A stretch of 64,000 bases of DNA, from the NCBI RefSeq assembly GCF_900187945.1, contig NZ_FYEH01000011.1:78259-142258 (forward strand), written 5' to 3'. A model generated the notes under the pieces. It made no database searches, was not told the DNA's origin, and saw nothing but the letters and a program-made list of their open reading frames with translations. Every line of letters begins with the position of its first letter. The stretch's first letter is position 1. The stretch comes from Arboricoccus pini (GTDB taxonomy: Bacteria; Pseudomonadota; Alphaproteobacteria; Geminicoccales; Geminicoccaceae). A program made the translations under genes and the position numbers. This document shows, piece after piece, positions 28,587 to 36,731 of the stretch.

Positions 28587-29837
28587 TCAATGCAGGTTGG
28601 GCTGCGCGCCAGCACCTTTCTCGTCGATCACGAGTCCGGTGGCGAAGCGATCAAGACGATAGGCAGAGGCCACGGGATGAGAGCGATCGGTGGCCAACAG
28701 ATGGGCAAAACACCAGCCCGAGGCAGGCGTGGCCTTGAAGCCGCCATAACACCAGCCGGCGTTGAGATAGAGGCCCTCAAGGGGCGTACGGTCGATGATC
28801 GGGCTGCCATCCATCGACATGTCCATGATGCCACCCCATGAGCGCAGAATGCGCAGCCTGCCCAGCATCGGCATCATCGCCATGCCGCTCTCGCAGACAT
28901 CCTCGACCGTCGGCAGATTGCCGCGTTGCGCATAGGAATTATAGCCATCGATATCGCCGCCGAAGACCAGGCCGCCTTTGTCCGACTGGCTGATATAGAA
29001 ATGTCCCGCCCCGAACGTGACGACGTTGGGGATGACCGGCTTGATACCCTCCGAAACGAAGGCCTGGAGGACGTGACTCTCGATCGGCAGGCGCAAATCT
29101 GCCATGGCCGCCACGTGCGAGGTGTTGCCGGCCACGGCCATGCCGACCTTGCCGGCAGCAATCGGGCCCCTGGTCGTCTGGACGCCGCGAACGCGGCCTT
29201 GGACGATATCAAAGCCGGTAACCTCGCAATTTTGAATGATGTCGACACCCAGAGTCGATGCGGCGCGGGCATAGCCCCAGGCCACGGCATCATGCCTGGC
29301 CGTGCCGCCACGACGCTGGAGGAGACCGCCCGCGACAGGAAAGCGCGCATCCTCAAAGGCGAGAAAGGGACAAAGCTCCTGAACCCTGGCCCGGTCCAAG
29401 AGCTCGGCATCGATGCCATGCAGCCGCATCGCGTTGCCGCGCCGGGCATAGGCATCCCGCTGGCCATCGGTATGGTAGAGGTTGAGAACACCCCGCTGGC
29501 TGACCATGGCGTTATAGTTCAAGGCCTGCTCCAGGCCTTCCCAGAGCTGCATTGAATGCTCGTAGAAGGGCGTGTTGCCCGGCTCGCCATAATTGGAGCG
29601 GATAATCGTCGTATTACGGCCGATATTGCCCGAGCCGAGCCAGCCCTTCTCGAGAACCGCGACATTGGTGATGCCGTGCTCCTGCGCCAGATAGAAGGCC
29701 GTCGAGAGCCCATGGCCGCCGCCGCCGATGACGACGATATCGTAATGCGCCCTGGGAAGGGCATCCCGCCAGGCGGCCGGCCATCCTGCCTGCCCATTCA
29801 GGGCCTCGCGAAGAAGGCTGAAAAGAGAATAGCGCAT
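28587..29837 (-). CDS. soxB: Sarcosine oxidase beta subunit
   Basis: This 416-aa flavoprotein subunit oxidatively demethylates sarcosine to glycine. The FAD loop is IVVIGGGGHGLSTAFYL (about 34-50). The His in ARHDAVAWGYARA (about 182) is the family's covalent-FMN site, His173 in the shorter Corynebacterium/Arthrobacter proteins. MRYSLFSLLREALNG is the usual N-terminus, so ATG 29837 is favoured over the longer frame. It is the first gene of soxBDAG-folD, divergent from the RraA-like gene across about 175 bp. Confidence 0.96.
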   Translation of the reverse strand: MRYSLFSLLREALNGQAGWPAAWRDALPRAHYDIVVIGGGGHGLSTAFYLAQEHGITNVAVLEKGWLGSGNIGRNTTIIRSNYGEPGNTPFYEHSMQLWEGLEQALNYNAMVSQRGVLNLYHTDGQRDAYARRGNAMRLHGIDAELLDRARVQELCPFLAFEDARFPVAGGLLQRRGGTARHDAVAWGYARAASTLGVDIIQNCEVTGFDIVQGRVRGVQTTRGPIAAGKVGMAVAGNTSHVAAMADLRLPIESHVLQAFVSEGIKPVIPNVVTFGAGHFYISQSDKGGLVFGGDIDGYNSYAQRGNLPTVEDVCESGMAMMPMLGRLRILRSWGGIMDMSMDGSPIIDRTPLEGLYLNAGWCYGGFKATPASGWCFAHLLATDRSHPVASAYRLDRFATGLVIDEKGAGAQPNLH

Positions 29838-30013
29838 CCTTGAGCCCGCGGCGTTGCCTGAAGCAAGGGCCAGCATGGGCGGACATTATTCGCGATTCTT
29901 GCCTTTATACGCCGTGGCCTTGCCTATTTCCGCCGGACGCGACGATGACCGATCATTTGCGATCTTAGAGCCGCCGTCGCTAGAATGCGCACCAGCCAAC
30001 GATGCGAGATCCC

Positions 30014-30712
30014 ATGAGCGAGAACGAGCTGTTTGCCGCACTGCGCGAGGTGTCCACCGCCACCTTGACCACGGTTCTTTTGAAGAAGGGGCTGCGCTCC
30101 ACCTGGATGCGCGGCACGCGTCCGCTCAAGCCCGGGCAGGGGCGGCTGGTGGGGCCCGCCTTCACGTTGCGCTTCGTGCCCGCACGCGAGGATCTGGCAA
30201 CCCCGGCCTCCTGGTCCAATCCGATCTCGACGCGCTCGGCAATCGAGGCGATGCCGGAGGGTGTCATCACTGTGGTCGATGCCATGGGCGTCAAGGATGC
30301 CGGCATCTTCGGCGACATTCTTTGCGCCCGCATGCAAAAGCGCGGCGTGACCGCCCTCGTGACCGATGGGGTCGTGCGCGACGCCGCCGGCGTCATTGCC
30401 TGCGGCCTGCCCGTCTGGTGCGACGGTGCGGCGGCACCGCCTTCGGTGGCCGGACTCACCTTCATCAATTGGCAAGAGCCCATCGGCTGTGGCGGCGTAG
30501 CGGTTTTCCCGAATGATATCATCGTCGTCGATGACGACGGCGCTGTCCTGATTCCCCAGGCCATGCTGGCCGAGGTGACGGCGGCGGCCGTTGAGCAGGA
30601 GCGCCTCGAGGCCTGGATCATGACCGAGGTGGAGAAGGGCGCGGCTCTGCCAGGGCTCTATCCACCCAACGCCGAAAACAAGGCACGCTACGATGCAACC
30701 CGCACAAGCTGA
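30014..30712 (+). CDS. RraA-like / 4-hydroxy-4-methyl-2-oxoglutarate aldolase-family protein
   Basis: This protein of about 232 aa is of the RraA-like fold. GDILCARMQKRGVTALVTDG followed by VVRD is the metal/pyruvate-binding core seen in class II HMG/CHA aldolases, and IIVVDDDGAVLIPQAM is the usual C-terminal strand. True RNase E inhibitors are shorter (about 160 aa); this long form is usually annotated as an aldolase or dehydratase-like enzyme. ATG 30014 (MSENELFAALREVST) looks best, and ATG 30002 is four codons upstream. No operon partner. Confidence 0.8.
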   Translation: MSENELFAALREVSTATLTTVLLKKGLRSTWMRGTRPLKPGQGRLVGPAFTLRFVPAREDLATPASWSNPISTRSAIEAMPEGVITVVDAMGVKDAGIFGDILCARMQKRGVTALVTDGVVRDAAGVIACGLPVWCDGAAAPPSVAGLTFINWQEPIGCGGVAVFPNDIIVVDDDGAVLIPQAMLAEVTAAAVEQERLEAWIMTEVEKGAALPGLYPPNAENKARYDATRTS

Positions 30713-30786
30713 CGTTTAAGCTTTTCAGGGGACGATTGCACCGCCGACGCGTTGATCGCGCATTGGCGGTAGCCTGGAGGACGGCG

Positions 30787-31101
30787 TTGGTATCGCGACT
30801 GGTATCCGTGCGCATTGACCATCAACTAGGACGGGATGACGCACGGCGGCGACTACAGGCCGGGATCGCCGATGCACGTGCCCGGTTCGGCGACAAAATC
30901 TCGATGATCGACGAAAAATGGCAGGGCGATCATCTTGATTTCCGCGTTAGAGCACTTGGCCAGTCGATCGAGGGTACGATGGACGTGGCCGAAGATCACG
31001 TTCAGCTTGAGTTCACCCTGCCCGCACTGCTCGGTATGCTCGGGGGCAAGGTGAGATCATACTTGCAGGCCAGCGGTACGCGCCTGCTGGGAAAAAGCTG
31101 A
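30787..31101 (+). CDS. Polyhydroxyalkanoate granule-associated-type protein
   Basis: This protein of about 104 aa resembles the putative PHA system / granule-regulation family: VSVRIDHQLGRDDARRRLQAGI, then ISMIDEKWQGDHLDFRVRAL, IEGTMDVAEDHVQLEFTLPALLGML and a short C-terminal helix. I chose TTG 30787 because GGAGG lies 6 bases upstream; an in-frame TTG at 30736 would add 17 Arg-rich residues. No PHA synthase is in the window, so its link to PHA is by family only. Confidence 0.7.
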   Translation: MVSRLVSVRIDHQLGRDDARRRLQAGIADARARFGDKISMIDEKWQGDHLDFRVRALGQSIEGTMDVAEDHVQLEFTLPALLGMLGGKVRSYLQASGTRLLGKS

Positions 31102-31316
31102 AAAAGACGGTCAAAAAAATATAAAAACCGGTTAATGCCGCACCGCAGTAGGCCAAATGTACGGCAAAAAACATACCCTGGTATGGAAAAATAATTTTTT
31201 GCCCGAAAAATCGTGATCACATGCACGCGACCGCGTTTTCGCTCTTCCAAAGATGTATCTTTACGGCGATGCTACTTACGGTTGTATGAGCGGCATACAG
31301 CAATTGGAGTGACGCC
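31102..31316. promoter_or_regulatory. AT-rich leader with two GTATG/CATAC inverted repeats
   Basis: This is markedly AT-richer than its surroundings, with runs such as AAAAAAATATAAAAA and ATAATTTTTT. It holds two palindromes built on the same half-site: CATACC-CT-GGTATG (31172-31185) and TGTATG-AGCGG-CATACA (31283-31299). The second lies just upstream of the ribosome site GGAG of the 98-aa gene. They look like operators; the regulator is unknown. Confidence 0.5.
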
Positions 31317-31613
31317 ATGGGAGCCCTTCTCGCGCACGCTCTTTCCGAAGAGGAGCAATGGACCGAGCAGGACCAACCTTTGTTGCTCTCGGTCGATGAT
31401 CTGATCGTAGACGCCAACGGCGAGATCGTTATTTTCAGCGGCGATGGTATCGACGCCGTAACGCTCACGGGTGCCACCGTCACCCATACTGGGCGGGTCG
31501 AATTTCACCGCACTGCGGCTGGTGACGATGTCGCCGGCTTTCAATTTCTCACCTTCGACAACGGTATGACGATCTTCCACGATCCGCAGCTTCGTGTCAC
31601 CGTAACGGACTAG
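31317..31613 (+). CDS. Hypothetical 98-aa acidic protein
   Basis: I do not recognise this protein. It is acidic, begins MGALLAHALSEEEQWTEQD, and the rest looks beta-rich (LIVDANGEIVIFSGDGIDAV, VTHTGRVEFHRTAAG, FLTFDNGMTIFHDPQLRVTV). There is no signal peptide, membrane segment or Cys. It is well supported as a gene by the GGAG ribosome site 7 bases before ATG 31317, by codon use like its neighbours and by the operator-like palindromes upstream. It is followed 52 bp later by the phosphatase gene on the same strand. Confidence 0.65.
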   Translation: MGALLAHALSEEEQWTEQDQPLLLSVDDLIVDANGEIVIFSGDGIDAVTLTGATVTHTGRVEFHRTAAGDDVAGFQFLTFDNGMTIFHDPQLRVTVTD

Positions 31614-31665
31614 GGTCGGGGCGGCAGAACCCCAGCTCCGACCGGGATAGGGGATGTCCTGACGG

Positions 31666-32487
31666 ATGAGCGAGACGGTGTCTGCGAACGAGACGAGGGC
31701 AACCGAGGCGGCGATTAAGGCGCGCTTCGAGTTGGCAGCGACGATAGCGCTGGAAGCAGGCCGGCATGCTTTCGCGGCCTGGAAAGAGCGTGACCAGTTG
31801 ACGATCGACGCCAAGACGAGCGCGCAGGACGTCGTCTCTAATGCCGACAAGGAGACCGAGACCCTCATCCGCGCTCGCGTCGGTGCAGCTTTTCCAGATG
31901 ACGGCTTCATCGGCGAGGAATTTGGAGAGAGCCCCGGCCACTCGGGATTCGTCTGGGTCTTGGACCCGATCGACGGAACGAGCCCCTTCGTCTTCGGACT
32001 GCCCAGTTGGTGCGTCTCGATCGCGGTGATGCTGCAGGATGACGTCAAGATCGGCATCATCCACGCGCCGGTGCGCGATGAGACATTTAAGGCCATGAGC
32101 GGCAAGGGCGCCTGGCTGAACGACGTACCGCTACGCCTCGATCCGAACCGCACGCTGACCGACGGTCTTTTGGGCGTGGGCGCCAATCTGCGGGTCGACC
32201 CGGCGCTCATCGCCAGCTTCATCGAGCGGCTGATGCGCGCCGGCGGCATGTTCATCCGCAACGGCTCGGGTGCCTTGATGCTGGCCTACGTCGCAGCGGG
32301 CCGACTGGTTGGCTATTACGAACCTCACATCAATGCCTGGGACTGCCTGGCCGGTCTTTGCCTGATCCGCGAGGCGGGCGGCTGGACCGAGCGCTTCCCA
32401 CACGCAGCTCCCCTTTTGTCAGGCAGCCGCATCATCGCGGCGACGCCTGCAGCACGCGCGCAGTTGCTCGATCTCATCGCCGCCTAG
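31666..32487 (+). CDS. Inositol monophosphatase-family phosphatase
   Basis: This 273-aa Mg-dependent phosphatase is of the IMPase/histidinol-phosphatase (HisN-like)/CysQ group. The metal site is GEEFGES, then WVLDPIDGTSPFVFGLP and the C-terminal INAWDCLAGLCLIREAGG. In most relatives the loop reads DPIDGTR/K-S/NF; here S-P-F replaces it, a mild deviation. The substrate (inositol phosphate, histidinol phosphate or 3'-phosphoadenosine 5'-phosphate) cannot be settled. Confidence 0.88.
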   Translation: MSETVSANETRATEAAIKARFELAATIALEAGRHAFAAWKERDQLTIDAKTSAQDVVSNADKETETLIRARVGAAFPDDGFIGEEFGESPGHSGFVWVLDPIDGTSPFVFGLPSWCVSIAVMLQDDVKIGIIHAPVRDETFKAMSGKGAWLNDVPLRLDPNRTLTDGLLGVGANLRVDPALIASFIERLMRAGGMFIRNGSGALMLAYVAAGRLVGYYEPHINAWDCLAGLCLIREAGGWTERFPHAAPLLSGSRIIAATPAARAQLLDLIAA

Positions 32488-32512
32488 GCTTTGTTGACCA
32501 CCGCAAGCCGTT

Positions 32513-33601
32513 TCATGCAGGCTTGCGGGATTGCTCTTTCGCGCCGACCACAGGCCCAATGAACGCGACCATGATCAATGCGAGCGCGATGCAGGCGAAG
32601 GCCGTCCGCAGGCTCGAGGCCTGGGCGATGAAGCCAATGACCGCCGGGCCGACAAGGACGCCGGCATAGCCGACGGTCGTGACTGCCGCCAGGGCCTGAT
32701 TGGCAGGCATGACCGATTGATTGCCAGCGGCGGTGAAGAGCACCGGCACGATGTTCGCGCAGCCGAGCCCGATCAGAAGGAAACCAGCGAGTGGCAGGGG
32801 CCAGGGCAAAGGCAGCATCGCGAGAGTCACGCCCAGGGCGGCGCAAATTCCTCCTGCCAGGATGATGACGCGCGCACCCAGGATCCGCACGATCCGATCG
32901 CCCAGAAGGCGTCCAAGCGTCATGGCCGAGGCGAATGCCGCGTAGCCGAATCCCGTCGAAGCCGGCGCCGCTGAGTGCACGAGGTTGAGGAATAGAGCGC
33001 CCCAGTCAAGCATGGCGCCCTCGGTGAGGAACACGATCAGGCAAGCGATGCCGATCAGCAGAACCGGCCCCCTGGGCAGAGCGAACCCTTGGCTGTCACC
33101 CTCACCGCCTTCGGCCAGCATATGGCGTGCGGTCGTAACCAGCAGGAGCAAGAGGAGGCCAGCGGCGGTCAAGGTTGCCGTCGCGTGGCTCAGGCCGGCC
33201 TGGAGAAGAAACGAGGCGCCACCGGCACCGGCAAAGCCGCCGATGCTGAAGAAGGCATGGAAGCCCGACATCATGGGCCGTATAGAACGCCGCTGGACCA
33301 TGACAGCCTGAATGTTCATGGTCACGTCCAGCATGCCAACGGCAAAGCCGAGAAGCGGCAAGCCGACGAAGAGCCACGCGGGAGTGGGTAGGAACACGAG
33401 ACTGGGCAGAAGCAATGCTGCGCTGGTGCTAGAGGCGACGATCACCGCCCGGCAGCCGAAACGCGCCGCAGCACTTCCAGAAAGCGGCATCGCCAGCATG
33501 GCGCCGAGACCGAGCGTGAGGAGCAGGACACCAAGGGTGCCATCGCTCAGCAGCGCTTGGTGCTTCACGAAGGGCACCATGGGCGCCCAGGTGGCGATCA
33601 A
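32513..33601 (-). CDS. MFS transporter (YbjJ-like) with missing canonical start
   Basis: This is a membrane carrier with about eleven to twelve helices; GFAVGMLDVTMNIQAVMVQRR is typical of the YbjJ/fucose-permease-like MFS group. The first usable start in frame is TTG 33601, which falls in the middle of helix 1. The preceding in-frame codons encode RVAFFIAGALIATWAP, clearly part of that helix, and the frame stays open back to a TAG at 33740-33742. Yet that 138-bp stretch has no ATG, GTG or TTG. The true start may be a rare codon (CTG/ATC), or the start has been lost. Confidence 0.75.
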   Translation of the reverse strand: MIATWAPMVPFVKHQALLSDGTLGVLLLTLGLGAMLAMPLSGSAAARFGCRAVIVASSTSAALLLPSLVFLPTPAWLFVGLPLLGFAVGMLDVTMNIQAVMVQRRSIRPMMSGFHAFFSIGGFAGAGGASFLLQAGLSHATATLTAAGLLLLLLVTTARHMLAEGGEGDSQGFALPRGPVLLIGIACLIVFLTEGAMLDWGALFLNLVHSAAPASTGFGYAAFASAMTLGRLLGDRIVRILGARVIILAGGICAALGVTLAMLPLPWPLPLAGFLLIGLGCANIVPVLFTAAGNQSVMPANQALAAVTTVGYAGVLVGPAVIGFIAQASSLRTAFACIALALIMVAFIGPVVGAKEQSRKPA

Positions 33602-33802
33602 GGCGCCGGCGATAAAAAATGCAACACGGGTCGCAAGGATCGGCCGTGACGACCCCGCCCGCGAGACCAGTTCGCGGCCCCTATCGGTTTCAGACGAGAT
33701 GGGAGAGACTCCGGCGCTGTCAGGACGAGCGGTCGCTTTCTAGACGCTAGCGACCGATCCCGCCACCGGCTCTCTCCAACTCTTAACGTGGAAGGCTTAC
33801 AG

Positions 33803-33985
33803 CTAGCTACTCATCGCCAGCAGAATTTGATGCAAAATCTGCCAGATCGCCACCCAGCCCAGAACCGAGGTGCTGATAGCGAATGCAACTCCCGCCACGA
33901 CCGGCCAGCGAATGGACCGCAATCTCCGGCCACTGACTCCCGCCGCCCTGGCATGTGATGCAACCTGCTCCCATGCGATGCTCAT
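33803..33985 (-). CDS. Small single-pass membrane protein, 60 aa
   Basis: Not a recognised family. ATG 33985 follows GGGAGG at 5 bases, a strong ribosome site. The sequence has a basic N-terminal half (ARAAGVSGRRLRSIRW) and one membrane helix (PVVAGVAFAISTSVLGWVAIW) near the C-terminus. An upstream Met at 34021 is in frame but lacks a ribosome site. It lies alone, divergent from msrB. Confidence 0.6.
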   Translation of the reverse strand: MSIAWEQVASHARAAGVSGRRLRSIRWPVVAGVAFAISTSVLGWVAIWQILHQILLAMSS

Positions 33986-34117
33986 TTTGCCTCCCGGCGC
34001 CCGGCCCAGTATGGGCGCCATCGAATTTTCGTATTTGTTAACTATGAACTATATAGAGGTCGCGAGAAAAATCTACAGTCGCATTCGACGAATCGGCAAA
34101 GCACGGAGGCAGTGCTC

Positions 34118-34537
34118 GTGGAGAAAATTTACCCTGTGATGCGCTCTGACGCTGAGTGGCAGGCCCGCCTCTCGCCTGAACAATATCGCGTGATGCGCAA
34201 TCACGGGACCGAAGCGCCCGGCAGTTGCGCGCTGCTTGGGGAGAAGCGACCCGGGACCTTTGTGTGCGCGGGCTGCGACAGTCCGCTATTCGAGGGCAAG
34301 GTCAAGTTCGAGAGCGGCACGGGCTGGCCCAGCTTCAACGAGCCCATCGAGGGATCGGTCGAAACGACCGTCGACCGGAGCTATGGCATGGTGCGCATGG
34401 AAGTGCATTGCGCTACCTGCGGCAGCCATCTCGGCCATGTCTTCGACGACGGGCCGCCGCCTACCCATCTACGTTTTTGCATCAACGGCGTGGCCATGAA
34501 TTTCGCCCCGGCCGAAGCGGAGGAAGCCGTTCGATGA
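34118..34537 (+). CDS. msrB: Peptide-methionine (R)-S-oxide reductase
   Basis: This 139-aa enzyme repairs the R-sulfoxide of methionine in proteins with thioredoxin. The zinc Cys pairs are CAGC and CATC, the family motif FESGTGWPSF is intact and the catalytic Cys is in LRFCINGVAMNF. I chose GTG 34118 (GGAGG at 8 bases); GTG 34112 is too close to that site. The stop overlaps the Mop gene start by ATGA. Confidence 0.95.
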   Translation: MEKIYPVMRSDAEWQARLSPEQYRVMRNHGTEAPGSCALLGEKRPGTFVCAGCDSPLFEGKVKFESGTGWPSFNEPIEGSVETTVDRSYGMVRMEVHCATCGSHLGHVFDDGPPPTHLRFCINGVAMNFAPAEAEEAVR

Positions 34538-34743
34538 AACTTAGCGCCCGCAACACGATCAAAGGTAAGATCGTCGAAATCAAAGAGGGCTCGGTGATGG
34601 CGATCGTCGTCATCGAGATCGGCACGGGCGAAAGGCTGAGCTCCGCCATTACACTCGACTCGGTGCAGGAGATGGGCCTCAAGGTCGGCGATCAGGCCCT
34701 GGCGGTGATCAAATCGACCGAGGTCATGGTCGCCCTTCCTTAA
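34534..34743 (+). CDS. mop: Mop-domain molybdenum/molybdopterin-binding protein (molbindin)
   Basis: This 69-aa protein consists of one TOBE/Mop domain: KLSARNTIKGKIVEIKEGSV, then SAITLDSVQEMGLKVGDQAL and AVIKSTEVMVAL. Molbindins oligomerise and store molybdate or tungstate. It is translationally coupled to msrB, which is suggestive because some methionine sulfoxide reductases (MsrP, DMSO reductase type) need molybdenum, but MsrB does not. Its stop overlaps the convergent NUDIX gene by 4 bp. Confidence 0.9.
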   Translation: MKLSARNTIKGKIVEIKEGSVMAIVVIEIGTGERLSSAITLDSVQEMGLKVGDQALAVIKSTEVMVALP

Positions 34744-35165
34744 GGCGCAGCCAAGCGCAAGAGTCGCGCTTGAGGCAGGACGACATGCCGCGAAAGCGGC
34801 GCGATCTCGATCTCGTCCGGCGGCTGCAGCGGATCGATCCAAAGGTCCGTTTCGATCTCGGCGCCGATTCGTGGCGCTGTGGCGCTGATCAGGCCGAACA
34901 TGTCGGCCAGTACGCGGTGGCCCGGTTCGTTTGCGGCATCGGCCTGGCCCTGGCCGAGCGGTACCAGCGCCGATGGCTCGATCGCCAGACCCAATTCCTC
35001 GTGGAGCTCGCGCCTCAACGCTGCCTCCGGCCGCTCCCCGGGTTCAATCTTGCCACCGGGCTGGATGAAGATCCGGCTGCCGCGCTTCCTCACGAGGAGA
35101 GCCAGCCCATCCGGTCGGAGGAGCAGTGCCACGGCGATGCGAATCATCTGGCATTCCTCGTGCAT
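34740..35165 (-). CDS. NUDIX hydrolase
   Basis: This 141-aa protein has a perfect Nudix box, GGKIEPGERPEAALRRE followed by LHEELGL, which coordinates Mg for cleavage of nucleoside diphosphate derivatives. The N-terminus MIRIAVALLLRPDG and QPGG context resemble MutT-like housecleaning enzymes. ATG 35165 is favoured by AGGAGG six bases upstream; ATG 35147 would also give an acceptable protein. The substrate is unknown. Confidence 0.9.
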   Translation of the reverse strand: MHEECQMIRIAVALLLRPDGLALLVRKRGSRIFIQPGGKIEPGERPEAALRRELHEELGLAIEPSALVPLGQGQADAANEPGHRVLADMFGLISATAPRIGAEIETDLWIDPLQPPDEIEIAPLSRHVVLPQARLLRLAAP

Positions 35166-35233
35166 ACGATCCTCCTGAAAGGGCGGCGGCCCACGCGTCG
35201 CGTTGCCATGAACTTGTCCAAGGATCGTTTGGG

Positions 35234-36610
35234 ATGACGCGACAGATCCATGTCTGCCTGCTCGATATGCCCACCGTCAGCCACAATAACTACGGTCTTT
35301 GGGCGCATCCCAGCAATCGCCACGCCGACTATAAATCCCTTGAATTCTGGCTGGACGTCGCGAGGTTGCTGGAGCGCGGACTCTTCGACGGACTCTTCTT
35401 CGCCGACGTGCTGGGCATCGCCGAGGGCTTTGGCGGGGGTCCACAAACAGCACTTCGGGAAGGGGCTCACGTACCCAGCCACGATCCCCTCCTTCTCATC
35501 TCGGCCATGGCCTCGGTGACGAGGCATCTGGCCTTTGCCGCTACCGTCTCAACGACCTATGAACCGCCCTTCGCGCTAGCCCGCCGCATGAGCACGCTCG
35601 ACCATCTCACCAAGGGCCGGATCGGCTGGAATGTCGTGACGTCCTACCTGCCGACGGCGGCCGCCAATTTCGGCTTCGCCGCGGAAATGGAGCATGACGC
35701 GCGCTATGAGCGGGCCGAGGAATATATGGAGGTTTGCTACAAGCTATGGGAATCGAGCTGGGCCGATGACGCTGTCCTCGCCGACCGTGCCGGCCAGATC
35801 TACACCGACCCCGCCAAGGTCCGCCCTATCGATCACTCCGGCCCCTTCTTCTCGGTACGCGGCCCGCATCTGGCGGAGCCGTCGCCCCAACGCACACCGG
35901 TGATCTTTCAGGCCGGCAGCTCGGGCAGGGGTGCGGCCTTCGCCGCCCGCCATGCCGAGGGAGTCTTTGTCGGCGGCTACACCTATGACGGGCTTGCCAG
36001 CTTTGTCGCCGAACTGCGCGCCAAGGCGGCGGTAGCCGGTCGGCACCCGCGACAGCTCAAGACCTTCGTTCATGCTCATGTCCTGACGGCGCCCAGCGAT
36101 GCTCTGGCAAAGGCCAAGCTCGCCGATTTCAACCGCTGGAGCCGGGCCGAGGGCTATATCGCCCATCGCTTCGGCGCCGGCCTCGACCTCGCGCGGCATC
36201 CGCCCGAGCGACGCCTTGAGGACATCATTGCCGAGGGTGGCCCCGGCAGCGCTCACATGGCCCGCTATCCACATCGGGCCGATGCTACGGTCGGCGACAT
36301 CATCCAGGAGATCGGCCAGCTTGAGAGCAAGCGCTTCTTCGTAGCCGGCACGCCGGTCGAGGTGGCGGACACGCTGGAGGCGTGGTGCGAGCGCTACGAT
36401 CTGGATGGTTTTCTCCTGGCCCAGCACACGACGCCCGGCACGGCCGCTGACTTTATCGACCTCATCGTGCCCGAGCTGCAAAAGCGCGGGCGCTATCGCC
36501 GCGCCTACGCTCCGGACGAAACGTTCCGCGAACGGCTCCTGGGCAAAGGCCAGACAGGCCTGCCGAGGGGCCATCCGGGCCATGCCTGGCGCCAGCATCG
36601 GCCCATCTAG
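35234..36610 (+). CDS. Two-component flavin monooxygenase of NtaA/SnaA/DmoA type
   Basis: This 458-aa luciferase-fold monooxygenase is of the nitrilotriacetate/dimethylsulfide monooxygenase group. Recognisable parts are LWAHPSNRHADYKSLEFWLD, FDGLFFADVLG, TLDHLTKGRIGWNVVTSY, ERAEEYMEVCYKLWESSW and VIFQAGSSGRGAAFAARHAE. These enzymes need FMNH2 from a partner reductase; the only flavin reductase-domain gene in the window is at 16675. The substrate (organosulfur compound, polyamino acid or similar) is not decidable. The start is ATG 35234. Confidence 0.9.
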   Translation: MTRQIHVCLLDMPTVSHNNYGLWAHPSNRHADYKSLEFWLDVARLLERGLFDGLFFADVLGIAEGFGGGPQTALREGAHVPSHDPLLLISAMASVTRHLAFAATVSTTYEPPFALARRMSTLDHLTKGRIGWNVVTSYLPTAAANFGFAAEMEHDARYERAEEYMEVCYKLWESSWADDAVLADRAGQIYTDPAKVRPIDHSGPFFSVRGPHLAEPSPQRTPVIFQAGSSGRGAAFAARHAEGVFVGGYTYDGLASFVAELRAKAAVAGRHPRQLKTFVHAHVLTAPSDALAKAKLADFNRWSRAEGYIAHRFGAGLDLARHPPERRLEDIIAEGGPGSAHMARYPHRADATVGDIIQEIGQLESKRFFVAGTPVEVADTLEAWCERYDLDGFLLAQHTTPGTAADFIDLIVPELQKRGRYRRAYAPDETFRERLLGKGQTGLPRGHPGHAWRQHRPI

Positions 36611-36731
36611 CACGACGAACCCCTCGAGACTGGTGAAGAGCTGTCAACTCGCCGCCGTTTCTGCTGCAGGCGTGAGCATCGCCAAGCCTTGTCAGCGAGT
36701 GCCTCGCCAGACGGTCATCGCGAAACGGTCT

